DNA of 26,038 bases from Candidatus Bipolaricaulota bacterium (GTDB lineage Bacteria > Bipolaricaulota > Bipolaricaulia > Bipolaricaulales > Bipolaricaulaceae), in the NCBI GenBank assembly GCA_021129895.1, contig JAJOKL010000053.1, forward strand, positions 1 to 26,038, in the 5' to 3' direction. Below the pieces are notes generated by a model. The model made no database searches. It had not been told where the DNA came from and was given only the letters and a program-made list of their open reading frames with translations. This document shows, piece by piece, positions 1-8,483 of the stretch. The position numbers were made by a program, and so were the translations under genes. Each line of letters opens with the position of its first letter. The stretch's first letter is position 1.

Positions 1-55
1 TCCCATAGGAAGGGCATTTTCAGCCCCGCACCCCCGCTCAACTGTAGAAGATGGG

Positions 56-1148
56 TTAGAAGGAGAACGTCCAGCCAATATCCAACGCGGGATCCCCGCC
101 AATGGGGAGGTCGAGGTCGATCTCCGTGGTGAAGTCTTCATGGAGCGGGAACTGTAGCCAGGCGTGGATGCGTGTCAGCCCAAACGGTCCGGCGTCCGGC
201 CCGAAGTAAAGGGTGAACTCACCCATGTACTCTCCCCCACAACAGGCCGGCCCACATACATGCAGTTTGAAGTATTCGAACTCATCTTCGGCGAACCCTA
301 ACCCCCCCCGGGGTCAGCGAGGTTTTCAGCTCCACGTAGCTGCAATCCGTGATTTCACATCTGATGGCAAACCCATGGATCGTTATCCCGTCCAGCAGAT
401 ACCGGTCGATGTCGAAGTCCACATCCCCGTATAGTGGAAAACAAGTGTCCACTGGCAGATCTAGCTTTGGCGTAATCGAAACGGCTTTCTCGTCTGTGGT
501 GAAAGTGACGGAGATATCAAGTGCGATGCAGGCAGGGCAGAGGGTCAGTTTTTTCATCGAGAGCATAAAAGATTCAAAGCCATTGGCTTTGGAAAAGACA
601 AATTCCCCGCTTACTGTCAGGTCACAGCAAGGGGATAGCTCTGAAAAGGTGACGATGAGTTCTTCGAAGGTGGTGCCGGTACAGCAGTCCACGAAAGTGG
701 CTTTTAGTGCAAATGGGTCATAAGCGATTTGGAACGTGTACTCCAAGTAAGAGGACGGGGTTTGTTCGCAAGCTCCCGCCGGAATATACGGGGCCGCCCA
801 ATGATGGACTCTGGTGGTTATGAGTAGATCAGCGAAGCTAAAGACGCCGGTTGCCTGAGCGTCTTTGTAAGCAGGAGCGGTAGGGTCGAAGTTCCCTTTA
901 GCGGTTACAGCTATGGCCCCTAATGTCCCCGCTGCTTCAAAGCTCTGGGTCTCAAAAGCGGTGTTTGTGAACTTCGAGGTGGAGGGCACCTTCCAACCGG
1001 CCACCGTATACACTATTTCGATGAGGCCGTAGTCGAAGGCTACGGAAGGGAGCAAGTGCATATTACCTTCCCAGCTGCCGGAAAACTGGGCCAGTCCAAG
1101 AGAAAAGAGCATACTCAGTGCCCCCACAAGCACCATCCAGGTTCTCAT
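56..1148 (-). CDS. Secreted Cys-rich beta-type protein, frameshifted at a G8 tract
   Basis: The intact frame runs from ATG at 1148 to a TGA at 282 (288 aa). It starts with a clear signal peptide (MRTWMVLVGALSMLFSLGLAQ, cleavage likely after LAQ) and an AAGGAGG ribosome site 6 nt upstream. The rest alternates short hydrophobic and polar stretches typical of beta-strands and has many Cys, including CC and CPAC pairs. The last residues (VRVRRR) look out of frame. They follow a run of eight G on the coding strand (C8 at 302-309). Removing one G opens a frame to TAA at 56-58, giving about 363 aa. This adds a segment with CGPACCGG and ends in DIGWTFSF, an aromatic C-terminus like those of outer-membrane beta proteins. 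GC looks clearly lower than in the other genes here. Function unknown; export is well supported, outer-membrane location is inference. Confidence 0.75.
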
Positions 1149-1299
1149 CGTGAGCCTCCTTGCAATTTACAGTCACGATGGTGCCGTGGGGGGCTTCGGT
1201 GTGAAACCGCGGTTGCTTGTTGTAAAGGGAGTGGTAGTCCGTTATGTCCGCAACGTTGGGCATGCAAAATGCGCCCCTTTAGTGCTCCTAGCCGGTGCC

Positions 1300-1328
1300 T
1301 TGACCCGAAACAGCGGTCCCGCTAACAT
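1300..1328 (+). promoter_or_regulatory. Sigma-70-type promoter for tRNA-Gln
   Basis: TTGACC (1300-1305) and TAACAT (1323-1328) are separated by 17 bp. The predicted start near 1335 lies 4 nt before the mature tRNA 5' end, so the leader would be very short. Assigned by eye; each hexamer has four or five matches to consensus. Confidence 0.5.
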
Positions 1329-1338
1329 ATTTTCGCCC

Positions 1339-1412
1339 TGGGAGATCGGCTAATGGTAGGCCGGCAGGCTCTGGACCTGCTAGTGGGGGTTCGAATCCCT
1401 CTCTCCCAGCCA
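1339..1412 (+). tRNA. tRNA-Gln (anticodon CUG), CCA encoded
   Basis: A 74-nt cloverleaf. The acceptor strands TGGGAGA (1339-1345) and TCTCCCA (1402-1408) pair fully. The D-arm is GGC/GCC. The anticodon stem GCAGG/CCTGC closes a 7-base loop CTCTGGA with anticodon CTG. The T-arm has GGGGG, the TTCGAAT loop and CCCTC with one G-T pair. Discriminator G1409 is followed by encoded CCA (1410-1412). The U1-A72 pair agrees with bacterial glutamine tRNAs. It reads CAG codons, which suits a GC-rich genome. It stands alone, with no other tRNA beside it. Confidence 0.95.
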
Positions 1413-1722
1413 GCGGGATGTGATGTTTCCTACCTTACCGTTTATCTCAGCGAGTACCCCACCACGGAAGAAAGCTCCGCGTCTCCATTTGCGCCTTACG
1501 CTAGGATCCAGGTTTGGTTAGCCACCTTTTCCCCTCCCTGTCTAATATCGCTCTTGCCCAACGATTAGTCGTCCCCTCTTTTTAGGGCTTCCCTGCTCCC
1601 CAAGCCTCAAACAGCCGGGCGATGGGCTCGGCCCAGGCAAGTTGCGCCGCGGGCCCGGGTGAGCGTAACGCCGCTGGACGCACGGACCTCGGTCTTACAA
1701 GGGCAGGCTCTTAAGGCTGGAT
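1413..1722 (+). other. Intergenic stretch, no gene seen
   Basis: Between tRNA-Gln and the promoter of the long plus-strand operon I see no supported coding frame, no recognisable RNA and no convincing terminator. The glycosyltransferase frame is open further upstream (ATG at 1659), but that extension covers the promoter at 1723-1751 and has no family features. Confidence 0.5.
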
Positions 1723-1751
1723 TTGATCTTTCCCCTCGGGCGCTGTATACT
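1723..1751 (+). promoter_or_regulatory. Sigma-70-type promoter of the eight-gene operon
   Basis: TTGATC (1723-1728), a 17-bp spacer and TATACT (1746-1751, five of six consensus bases). Transcription should start near 1758, leaving a leader of about 24 nt before the glycosyltransferase ATG at 1782. No Shine-Dalgarno sequence is visible in that leader. Confidence 0.55.
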
Positions 1752-1781
1752 GCATTTGCGCTAAGACCGCGCTCCATCCCA

Positions 1782-2417
1782 ATGAAAGTTTCAGCCGTAA
1801 TCCCAGCGTATAACGAAGCCGAGCGCATCGGTGCCGTGATCGCCCCTCTCCTCCAGTCGGGTGCGGTGCACGAGATCGTGGTGGTGGATGACGGCTCCAC
1901 CGATGGCACCGCTGAGGTGGCTGCCCGCTACGGCGTGAAGCTGGTGCGGCTTCCGGAGAACCGGGGCAAGGCGGCGGCGTTGGATGCCGGCGTCGAGGCG
2001 GCTGAAGGGGACGTGCTGCTGTTTCTGGACGCGGACCTGGTGGGCCTGCGGCCGGAGCACGTGCACAAGCTCCTCTCCGCCTACAGAGAGGGCGATGCCG
2101 AGATCGTGATCGGGGTGTTCAAGGAGGGCCGGGCCGGGACCGATCTGTCCATGAAGATCGCCCCCTTCTTGTCTGGACAGCGGGTCCTGTCCCGCCGGGT
2201 GTGGGAGCGGCTGCGGCACGCGGTGGAGGAGATGGAGTTCGGGGTGGAGGCTGCCCTCACCAAGGTGGCGTTCAAGGAGGGCTGGAAGCACAAGAAGGTG
2301 GTGCTGGAAGGGGTAAGCCACGTACGCAAGGAGGAAAAGCGGGGCTTTACCTCCGGCCTCTGGGACAGGATGGCCATGTACTGGGACATCCTGAAGTCAC
2401 TGTTGCGGAAGATATGA
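1782..2417 (+). CDS. Glycosyltransferase family 2
   Basis: 211 aa with the GT-A fold hallmarks of family 2: N-terminal VSAVIPAYNEAERIG (residues 3-17), the nucleotide-binding VVVDDGSTDGT (33-43) and the metal-binding DAD at 83-85 in LLFLDADL. It probably transfers a sugar from a nucleotide-sugar. No transmembrane segment is seen, so it should be cytosolic or peripheral. The acceptor cannot be read from sequence; glucosyl-3-phosphoglycerate synthase-like or cell-envelope roles are both possible. ATG 1782 is chosen because it starts just before the conserved first strand and lies downstream of the promoter; an upstream ATG at 1659 would place the promoter inside the gene. It is first in the long operon and overlaps rpiB by ATGA. 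Confidence 0.88.
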   Translation: MKVSAVIPAYNEAERIGAVIAPLLQSGAVHEIVVVDDGSTDGTAEVAARYGVKLVRLPENRGKAAALDAGVEAAEGDVLLFLDADLVGLRPEHVHKLLSAYREGDAEIVIGVFKEGRAGTDLSMKIAPFLSGQRVLSRRVWERLRHAVEEMEFGVEAALTKVAFKEGWKHKKVVLEGVSHVRKEEKRGFTSGLWDRMAMYWDILKSLLRKI

Positions 2418-2851
2418 AGATCGCCATCGGAGCGGATCACGCCGGTTACGGGCTCAAACGAGTGTTGCTGGAGGAAGGCCTCTCCGGCCACGAGGTGATC
2501 GATGTGGGCACCCACGACACCAGCTCCACCGACTACCCCATCTACGCCCTGCGGGTGGCGCGGCTGGTGGCCAGCGGCGAGGCGGAGCTGGGGGTGCTTA
2601 TCTGCGGGACCGGGATCGGTATGTCCATAGCCGCCTCCCAGGTGGCGGGGATCCGGGCCGCCCTTTGTACCAGCGAGTACATGGCCCGTATGGCCCGCGC
2701 TCACAACAACGCCAACGTGCTGTGCTTGGGGGGGCACGTATTGGGGCCGGGACAGGCCTTGGCCATCCTCCAGGCCTTTCTGGAGACGGGGTTTCAAGGA
2801 GGTAGGCACGCCCGTAGGTTGCGGCTCATCGAGGAAGGAGGGGCTGGGTGA
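2414..2851 (+). CDS. rpiB: Ribose-5-phosphate isomerase B
   Basis: 145 aa, the usual length for RpiB/LacAB-family sugar-phosphate isomerases, which interconvert ribose 5-phosphate and ribulose 5-phosphate in the non-oxidative pentose phosphate pathway. Visible landmarks are IAIGADHAG (residues 3-11), VGTHDTSSTDYP (31-42), the catalytic loop CGTGIGMSIAA with Cys64, and RAHNNANVLCLGG (95-107) with the phosphate-binding His and Asn residues. Start ATG 2414 overlaps the glycosyltransferase stop (ATGA), and its own TGA overlaps the next GTG start, so translation of the three genes is probably coupled. Cytosolic. RpiB is favoured over LacA/LacB because no lactose or tagatose genes are nearby. Confidence 0.92.
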   Translation: MKIAIGADHAGYGLKRVLLEEGLSGHEVIDVGTHDTSSTDYPIYALRVARLVASGEAELGVLICGTGIGMSIAASQVAGIRAALCTSEYMARMARAHNNANVLCLGGHVLGPGQALAILQAFLETGFQGGRHARRLRLIEEGGAG

Positions 2852-3819
2852 CCGGAGCCTGGCTGGTCTTCGCCGCCTCGGCGGGGGCCATCCTATGGGC
2901 CGGGCAACTCTTGGCTCGGTCCGCCGAACGCATCGCCCGGGCCACCGGCCTAGCCCAAGGCTGGATCGGGTTCATCCTGGTGGCGGTGGTCACCTCGCTG
3001 CCGGAACTGGTGGCCACCATGACCGGGGGAGGGATCGCGGCCCCCGGGATCGCGGTGGGCAATGCCCTGGGCTCCAACGCGTTCAACCTGGGGATCCTGG
3101 GATTGATGGGGGCCCTGTCCGGGGTCGCCTTCTTCCGGCAGCTCTCCTCCTCCCACATCCTGTCCGCCGCCGGGACCGTGTTCCTCACCGCACTGGTGCT
3201 GATGGCCATCGCGGTAGGGGGTGGCCCCAGCTTGGGTCGGGTGTCCTTGATCTCCCTGGGCCTGCTGCTGTTTTATCTGGTGGCGGTCTACGCCCAGTTC
3301 CGGCAGGAGGAGGGAACGCCGGGGGAGGAAGAGGTCACCGTGGGCCGCGCCCCGCTCCTGGCGGTGGTGTCCGCGGTGGTGATCGTGGTGGCCGGGGTGG
3401 CCCTCACCTATGCGGCCAAGGTCATCGCCGAGGGGACGGGGATAGCTCAATCGGTGATCGGCTCCCTGCTGGTAGCATTGGCCACCTCCCTTCCGGAGGT
3501 GGCGGCCTCGCTGGGGGCGCTGCGGCTTGGAGCCTACAACCTCCTGGCCGGGAACATCTTCGGCTCCAACATGTTCAACGTTGTCACCGTGTTCTTCGCC
3601 GACCTCACCTACGGGGAGCCCATCCTGGGGGCGCTGGGCGCAGACGCCTGGTCACTGGTGTTGGTGGCGGGGTTGGGCATCGCCCTTACGGCGCTGGCCA
3701 TGGGGGCATTACAGGTACGGGCGGGGAAGCTCGCCCGGGGGCCGGAACCGGCCTCTTTGTTGCTTTTCCTGACCTACCTGGGGGGCATAGGGGTGCTGGC
3801 CGCCCAGGGGCTCATTTGA
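2848..3819 (+). CDS. Calcium/sodium antiporter, CaCA family (YrbG-like)
   Basis: 323 aa, highly hydrophobic, probably 10-11 membrane helices. It has the two inverted alpha-repeats of the Ca2+:cation antiporter superfamily: residues 43-84 with TSLPEL and GNALGSNAFNLG, and 206-247 with TSLPEV and GNIFGSNMFNVV. The acidic residues in SLPE and the GSN turns form the ion site in this family. A charged cytoplasmic loop (about 150-166) separates the halves. GTG start 2848 overlaps the rpiB TGA and follows a GGAGG-type site. It probably exchanges Na+ or H+ for Ca2+ in the inner membrane; ion specificity is inferred from the family. Confidence 0.9.
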   Translation: MTGAWLVFAASAGAILWAGQLLARSAERIARATGLAQGWIGFILVAVVTSLPELVATMTGGGIAAPGIAVGNALGSNAFNLGILGLMGALSGVAFFRQLSSSHILSAAGTVFLTALVLMAIAVGGGPSLGRVSLISLGLLLFYLVAVYAQFRQEEGTPGEEEVTVGRAPLLAVVSAVVIVVAGVALTYAAKVIAEGTGIAQSVIGSLLVALATSLPEVAASLGALRLGAYNLLAGNIFGSNMFNVVTVFFADLTYGEPILGALGADAWSLVLVAGLGIALTALAMGALQVRAGKLARGPEPASLLLFLTYLGGIGVLAAQGLI

Positions 3820-3834
3820 GCGAGGTGATGTGAC

Positions 3835-5082
3835 GTGGAAATGCACAAGGTCCTGAACATGGAGCTTGACAAGTTACAGGAGCTGGCCCAGGAGCTGGGC
3901 CTAGACGGCGCCGGGGACATGGCCCCCCACGAACTGCAGATGGGGGTGATGCGCACCCTGGCGGAGCGGCAGGAGCTGTGGGCAGAAGGGGTCTTGGAGA
4001 TCATGCCCGACGGCTACGGGTTCCTGCGGGGTAAGTCCTGCCTCCCCTCCCGCCACGACGTGTACGTCTCCCCCTCCCAGATAAAGCGGTTCAACCTAAA
4101 GGACGGGGACATCGTGCGGGGGCTGGTGCGCCCGCCCAAGAACGACGAGCGGTATTTCGCCCTGCTGCGGGTAGAGGCGGTAAACGACCTCGACCCGGAA
4201 CAGGTGCGCCGGCGCCTCGACTTCCAGCAGCTCACCCCCCTGCACCCCAACGAACAGTACATCCTGGAGCACGCCCCGGAGGAGTACTCCACCCGGATGA
4301 TTGACCTGTTCGCCCCCATCGGCAAAGGGCAACGGGGACTGATCGTGTCCCCGCCCAAGGCCGGCAAGACCACCTTGCTCAAACACATCGCCCATGGGAT
4401 CGAGGAGAACTACCCCCAGGTGCGGCTCCTGATCCTGCTGGTGGACGAGCGCCCGGAGGAGGTGACCGACTTCCGCCGCTCGGTGAAACACGCGGAGGTG
4501 GTGGCGGCCACCTTCGACATGGAACCCCACCACCACACTCGGGTAGCCCAGCTGGTGACCTCGGAAGCAAAACGCCTGGTGGAGTGCGGCTACGACGTGG
4601 TCATCCTCATGGACTCCCTGACCCGGCTGGCGCGGGCCTACAACCTGTCCGTGTCACCTTCCGGCAAGCTCCTTTCCGGGGGGATCGACCCCACCGCCCT
4701 GTACAAGCCCAAGGAGTTCTTCGGGGCGGCCCGCAACATCGAGGAGGGAGGGTCCCTGACCATCATCGCCACCGCCCTCATTGATACCGGCTCCCGTCTG
4801 GATCAGGTGGTGTTCGAGGAGTTCAAGGGCACCGGGAACATGGAGCTGGTGCTGAACCGGGATCTCTCCAACCGCCGCATCTTCCCGGCCATCGACCTCC
4901 TCCAGTCGGGCACCCGAAAAGAGGAACTTCTGCTGGAGCCAGATGTCCTTCGCCGGGTGTGGATCCTCCGTAAGCTGATCTCCGAGATGGAAGATCCAGC
5001 CGCCGCCTTGGTGTTCATCAAGCAGAAGATGGAGCAAACCAGCTCCAACAAGCAGTTCCTGGAGCTGATGAACAGTGAGTAA
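3835..5082 (+). CDS. rho: Transcription termination factor Rho
   Basis: 415 aa, normal length. Order: N-terminal helical Rho_N domain (about 6-50), cold-shock-like RNA-binding domain (50-118, with GYGFLR and DVYVS), then the RecA-type ATPase. The ATPase has Walker A SPPKAGKTT (172-180), LLVDERPEEVTDFRR (201-215), Walker B VVILMD (255-260), SLTRLARAYN, and the Q/R-loop region around GKLLSGGIDPTALYKPKEFFG. Rho forms a hexameric RNA-dependent helicase that ends transcription. GTG 3835 is chosen with a GAGG site 10 nt upstream; ATG 3841 is an alternative costing two residues. It sits 15 nt after the antiporter and overlaps the peptidase gene by 8 nt. Few U-tract terminators are visible in this window, so Rho may carry much of the termination. 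Confidence 0.97.
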   Translation: MEMHKVLNMELDKLQELAQELGLDGAGDMAPHELQMGVMRTLAERQELWAEGVLEIMPDGYGFLRGKSCLPSRHDVYVSPSQIKRFNLKDGDIVRGLVRPPKNDERYFALLRVEAVNDLDPEQVRRRLDFQQLTPLHPNEQYILEHAPEEYSTRMIDLFAPIGKGQRGLIVSPPKAGKTTLLKHIAHGIEENYPQVRLLILLVDERPEEVTDFRRSVKHAEVVAATFDMEPHHHTRVAQLVTSEAKRLVECGYDVVILMDSLTRLARAYNLSVSPSGKLLSGGIDPTALYKPKEFFGAARNIEEGGSLTIIATALIDTGSRLDQVVFEEFKGTGNMELVLNRDLSNRRIFPAIDLLQSGTRKEELLLEPDVLRRVWILRKLISEMEDPAAALVFIKQKMEQTSSNKQFLELMNSE

Positions 5083-5917
5083 GGATTTCGCCCTGGCAGT
5101 ACTTTTTGGGCTCCTTCTCTTGCCACTTTTACTGGTGCCGCTGCTGCCCCAGGAGGATCAAGGGGGGCCGCTGGTGCCCCCTGGCGGCCTGGGGATGGCC
5201 TGGCATACCCATCGGGTCAGGCCCGGCGATACCCTGGCCTCTCTCGCGAACCGGTACGGGGTCCCACTTTCCTATCTCATCGCCAGCAACGATCTTTTGG
5301 CCCCGGCGGCCATCTACCCCGGCCAGGAACTGGTGGTGCCTCAGGGCGGGGTGGTGCACACGGTGAGGCTGGGTCAGACGGTGGGGGATCTGGCCCGCAC
5401 TTACGGGGTAACAGAAGAGGCCATCCGAGAGGCCAATGCCCTTCGCGGGGAGCCGTTGCCGGGACAGCGATTGCTCATCCCCGGCCCCACCCAGGTTCCC
5501 CAGGCAGCCGTGCTGGAGCTGGGCGGCCCCGGGGCTCGGTTCATCTGGCCCCTGAGGGGTAGGCTCACTTCCCCGTTCGGCCCCCGCACTCATCCTATCT
5601 ACGGGACCCCGGATTTCCACTCCGGGATCGACCTGGCGGTGCCGGTGGGGACCCCGGTGCATGCCGCCGCCCCGGGCACGGTGATCTGGGCGGCAGCCCG
5701 CGGCGGGTACGGGCTTTTGGTGGTTATCGACCACGGGGACGGCTACTCCACCTACTACGCGCACCTGTCCCGCATCCTGGTGGAGGTGGGCCAGTTCGTG
5801 GAGGTGGGACAGGTGATCGCCCTGTCGGGAAACACTGGACTTTCCACTGGCCCCCACCTTCACTTCGAGATCCGCGAGCAAGGGCAGCCCCTGAACCCGC
5901 TTCCCTTCCTTCCATGA
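5075..5917 (+). CDS. Exported LysM-M23 peptidoglycan endopeptidase
   Basis: 280 aa. A strongly hydrophobic N-terminus (residues 5-24) is a signal peptide or anchor. Two LysM peptidoglycan-binding modules follow: 45-90 (HRVRPGDTLASLANRYGV) and 94-136 (HTVRLGQTVGDLARTYGV). The C-terminal M23 (lysostaphin-type) domain spans about 157-280, with FHSGIDLA giving zinc ligands His182 and Asp186, catalytic His230 in YYAHL, and HLHFE with His261/His263. All catalytic positions are intact, so it should cut peptidoglycan cross-links rather than act as a dead activator. GTG 5075 overlaps the 3' end of rho; its ATGA overlap with murA couples wall hydrolysis and wall synthesis. Confidence 0.93.
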   Translation: MSKDFALAVLFGLLLLPLLLVPLLPQEDQGGPLVPPGGLGMAWHTHRVRPGDTLASLANRYGVPLSYLIASNDLLAPAAIYPGQELVVPQGGVVHTVRLGQTVGDLARTYGVTEEAIREANALRGEPLPGQRLLIPGPTQVPQAAVLELGGPGARFIWPLRGRLTSPFGPRTHPIYGTPDFHSGIDLAVPVGTPVHAAAPGTVIWAAARGGYGLLVVIDHGDGYSTYYAHLSRILVEVGQFVEVGQVIALSGNTGLSTGPHLHFEIREQGQPLNPLPFLP

Positions 5918-7167
5918 TGGTGATCAGCGGCGGCCGCCCCCTGTCGGGCACGGTGCGGGCGGCCGGAGCCAAGAACGCCGCCCTCCCCGCCATCTTCGCG
6001 TCTCTGCTTACCTCCGAGCCGCTGCTCCTCACCCGGGTGCCACGCCTGCGGGATGTGGAAACCGCCTTGGAGCTGGTGCAGTCGCTCGGAAAAGAGGTGC
6101 ACTGGCGGGGGGAGGAGCTGGAGATCCGGGAGCAGGCCCCGCCCTCGCCGGTGGCCCCGGAGGCCCCGGTGCGGAGGATGCGGGCCTCGTTTTTGGTGTT
6201 GGGGCCGCTTCTGGCCCGGCTGGGCCGGGCCAGAGTGCCCCATCCCGGGGGCTGCGCCATCGGCCCTCGGCCGGTGGACCTACACCTGGAGGGGTTGGCC
6301 GCCCTGGGAGGGGAGATACAAGCTCGCCAGGGGTGGGTGGAGGCCCGGACAGCCGGTTTGGTAGGCCGCACCGTGTACCTGGATTTCCCCTCGGTGGGGG
6401 CAACCGAGCAACTGCTCCTGGCGGGGGCCCTGGCCCGAGGGGAGACGGTGATCCTGAACCCGGCCCGGGAACCGGAGGTGGTTGATCTGAGCCGGCTGCT
6501 TTCGGCCATGGGGGCCGAGGTGGTCTGGGGGGAGGACCGGGTGGTCATCCGGGGCCGCAAGGAGCTGGCCGGGGCCCACTGGGAGGTGATCCCGGACCGG
6601 ATCGAGGCCGGCACCTATCTTTTGGCCGGGGCGATCACCGGGGGGCGGGTGCGGGCATGCGGGGTGGTGCCCCGGCACCTGGCGGCCCTGCTCGTAAAAT
6701 TCGACCAGGCCGGGTTGGAGGTGGAGGTAGGGGAGGACTGGGTGGAGGTGGCCGCCTCCGGGCGGGCCCGGGGGGTGCACCTGGAGACGGGCCCCTATCC
6801 CGGCTTCCCCACCGACCTCCAGCCGCCCATGGTGAGTTTCCTGGCGGTGGCGGAGGGGGAATCCTCGGTGACGGAGCGGGTGTTCGCCTCCAGGTTCGGC
6901 CACGTGGGGGAGCTCATGCGCATGGGGGCCAGGATGCGCCTGCAGGGGGCGACGCTGTTGATAGACGGGGTGGAGGAACTCACCCCCGCCCGGGTGCGGG
7001 CGCCGGACATCCGCGCCGGGGCCGCGTTAGTGTTAGCCGCCCTGGCCGCCAGGGGCACCTCAGAGATAGAGGGCACCGAGCATCTGGCCCGAGGGTATCA
7101 AGGGCTCCCGGAGAAGCTGCGGGCCCTGGGGGCGGAGGTGGAGCTGTGCCGCACGAACTGCCGCTGA
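5914..7167 (+). CDS. murA: UDP-N-acetylglucosamine 1-carboxyvinyltransferase
   Basis: 417 aa, family length. It transfers enolpyruvate from PEP to UDP-GlcNAc, the first committed step of peptidoglycan synthesis, in the cytosol. Seen: SGTVRAAGAKNAALP with catalytic Lys20 and Asn21, GGCAIGPRPVDLHLEG with the PEP-binding Cys114 (the residue alkylated by fosfomycin), RIEAGTYLLAGAI, and YPGFPTDLQPPM with the conserved general-base Asp. It is MurA rather than AroA because of the UDP-GlcNAc-type GCAIG loop. ATG 5914 overlaps the peptidase stop; the adjacent in-frame ATG 5917 would lose one residue. Its 3' end overlaps hflX by 22 nt. Confidence 0.95.
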   Translation: MMVISGGRPLSGTVRAAGAKNAALPAIFASLLTSEPLLLTRVPRLRDVETALELVQSLGKEVHWRGEELEIREQAPPSPVAPEAPVRRMRASFLVLGPLLARLGRARVPHPGGCAIGPRPVDLHLEGLAALGGEIQARQGWVEARTAGLVGRTVYLDFPSVGATEQLLLAGALARGETVILNPAREPEVVDLSRLLSAMGAEVVWGEDRVVIRGRKELAGAHWEVIPDRIEAGTYLLAGAITGGRVRACGVVPRHLAALLVKFDQAGLEVEVGEDWVEVAASGRARGVHLETGPYPGFPTDLQPPMVSFLAVAEGESSVTERVFASRFGHVGELMRMGARMRLQGATLLIDGVEELTPARVRAPDIRAGAALVLAALAARGTSEIEGTEHLARGYQGLPEKLRALGAEVELCRTNCR

Positions 7168-8483
7168 TCGAGGATTACCTGGGACGGCGAGCCCGCCTGT
7201 ACGCCGCCGAGCGGGCCATCCTGGTAGGGGTGCTCCCCCCAGGCCGCCTCTCCTGGGAGGAGGAGGAGTTGATGCAGGAACTGGCGGCCCTGGTGCATAC
7301 CGCCGGGGCGGTGGTGGTGGGGCAGGTGGTGCAACGCCGCCGGCGGCCGGATCCGGCCACCTTCGTGGGAAAGGGAAAGGTGGACGAACTGGCTGCCCTG
7401 GCTCGGGAACTGGCCGCCGAGGTGCTGGTGATGAGCGACGAGCTCTCCCCCACCCAAGCCCGTAACCTGGAGGACCGGACCGGGCTCAAGGTAGTGGATC
7501 GGGCCCAGGTGATCCTGGACATCTTCGCCCAGCGAGCCGGGACCCGGGAGGCGGAGCTGGCGGTGGAGCTAGCCCAACTGGAGTATCTGCTACCGCGGCT
7601 GCGGGGCTGGGGGATGGCCCTCACCGATCCCGGGGGCGGCATCGGTACCCGGGGCCCGGGGGAGACCCGCTTGGAGCTGGACCGCCGCAAGGTGCAGCGA
7701 CGCATCCAAGCCATCCGGAGGAAGCTCCAGGACGCAGACCGCGTACGGGCCCTGCGGCGGAAGCGCCGCCAGGAGCTGGGGGCGCCCCAGGTGGCCATCG
7801 TGGGCTACACCAACTCCGGAAAATCAACGCTGTTCCGGGCCCTGACCGGGGCCGAGGCGCCTGTGGAAGACAAATTGTTCGCCACCCTGGACGCCCGAGT
7901 CAGGCGGGCCGAGCTCCCCCATGGACGCTGGGCCTTGGTTTCCGACACCGTGGGCTTCATCCGGAAGCTGCCCCACCAGCTCATTCCTGCCTTCCAGGCC
8001 ACCCTGGAGACGGCCAAGGAGGCGGACCTATTGCTGGTGGTGCTGGACGCCTCCTCCCCTTGGGCCCTGGAGCATCTGGCCACGGTGCGGCGGGTGTTGG
8101 CGAGAGAAGTGTTCCGGGGGCAGCCCCTGCCGCCGGTGCTTTACGTGCTTAATAAGGTGGACCGATTGCGGACGCCGGAGGAACGGGCGCTCCTGGCGCG
8201 CCTCAAGCTTGAGGTACGACCACAGGTGGCGGTCTCGGCCCTGGTGGGCACTGGCATGGAGCACTTGAGAGAAAAGCTTTCCCAGGCCCTGGCCCGACAT
8301 TTCGCCCGGGTGCGGGTGCACTTGCCTGCCGCCCGGGCCGAGCTCATCTCGTGGCTAGCCGACCTCGGTCAGCTGCACGGGGTGAGCTGGGAGGACGGGG
8401 GGCGGGCGGTGGAGCTGACCCTACCGGCGGTGTGGCTGGGACGGCTACGCAAGGCCCGGCTGGAAATGGAGGAGGTGGGATGA
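7146..8483 (+). CDS. hflX: GTPase HflX (ribosome-associated)
   Basis: 445 aa. The N-terminal HflX domain (about 20-200) includes ATFVGKGKVDEL, VMSDELSPTQARNLE, VVDRAQVILDIFAQRA and the glycine-rich GGGIGTRGPGETRLELDRR. The GTPase domain has G1 GYTNSGKS (220-227), G3 DTVGF (267-271) and G4 NKVD (336-339), then a C-terminal extension. HflX binds the 50S subunit and splits stalled or heat-damaged ribosomes. GTG 7146 is chosen because GGAGG lies at 7134-7138, 7 nt upstream, and conserved sequence begins within about 15 residues. The frame is open upstream inside murA, but that part is a shadow. It overlaps murA by 22 nt and mscS by ATGA. Confidence 0.94.
   Translation: MPHELPLIEDYLGRRARLYAAERAILVGVLPPGRLSWEEEELMQELAALVHTAGAVVVGQVVQRRRRPDPATFVGKGKVDELAALARELAAEVLVMSDELSPTQARNLEDRTGLKVVDRAQVILDIFAQRAGTREAELAVELAQLEYLLPRLRGWGMALTDPGGGIGTRGPGETRLELDRRKVQRRIQAIRRKLQDADRVRALRRKRRQELGAPQVAIVGYTNSGKSTLFRALTGAEAPVEDKLFATLDARVRRAELPHGRWALVSDTVGFIRKLPHQLIPAFQATLETAKEADLLLVVLDASSPWALEHLATVRRVLAREVFRGQPLPPVLYVLNKVDRLRTPEERALLARLKLEVRPQVAVSALVGTGMEHLREKLSQALARHFARVRVHLPAARAELISWLADLGQLHGVSWEDGGRAVELTLPAVWLGRLRKARLEMEEVG

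Noticed and set aside
213..723. Plus-strand open frames across the left-edge gene
   Set aside because: They lie opposite a signal-peptide-bearing gene with a strong ribosome site and have no recognisable features.
1659..1781. 41-residue N-terminal extension of the glycosyltransferase
   Set aside because: The segment contains a good promoter and lacks family similarity; family 2 enzymes begin at the VSAVIPAYNE strand.
6657..7145. Long open frame upstream of hflX inside murA
   Set aside because: It is in another frame of murA, is Gly/Arg-rich without family features, and the GGAGG plus GTG at 7146 give a natural start.
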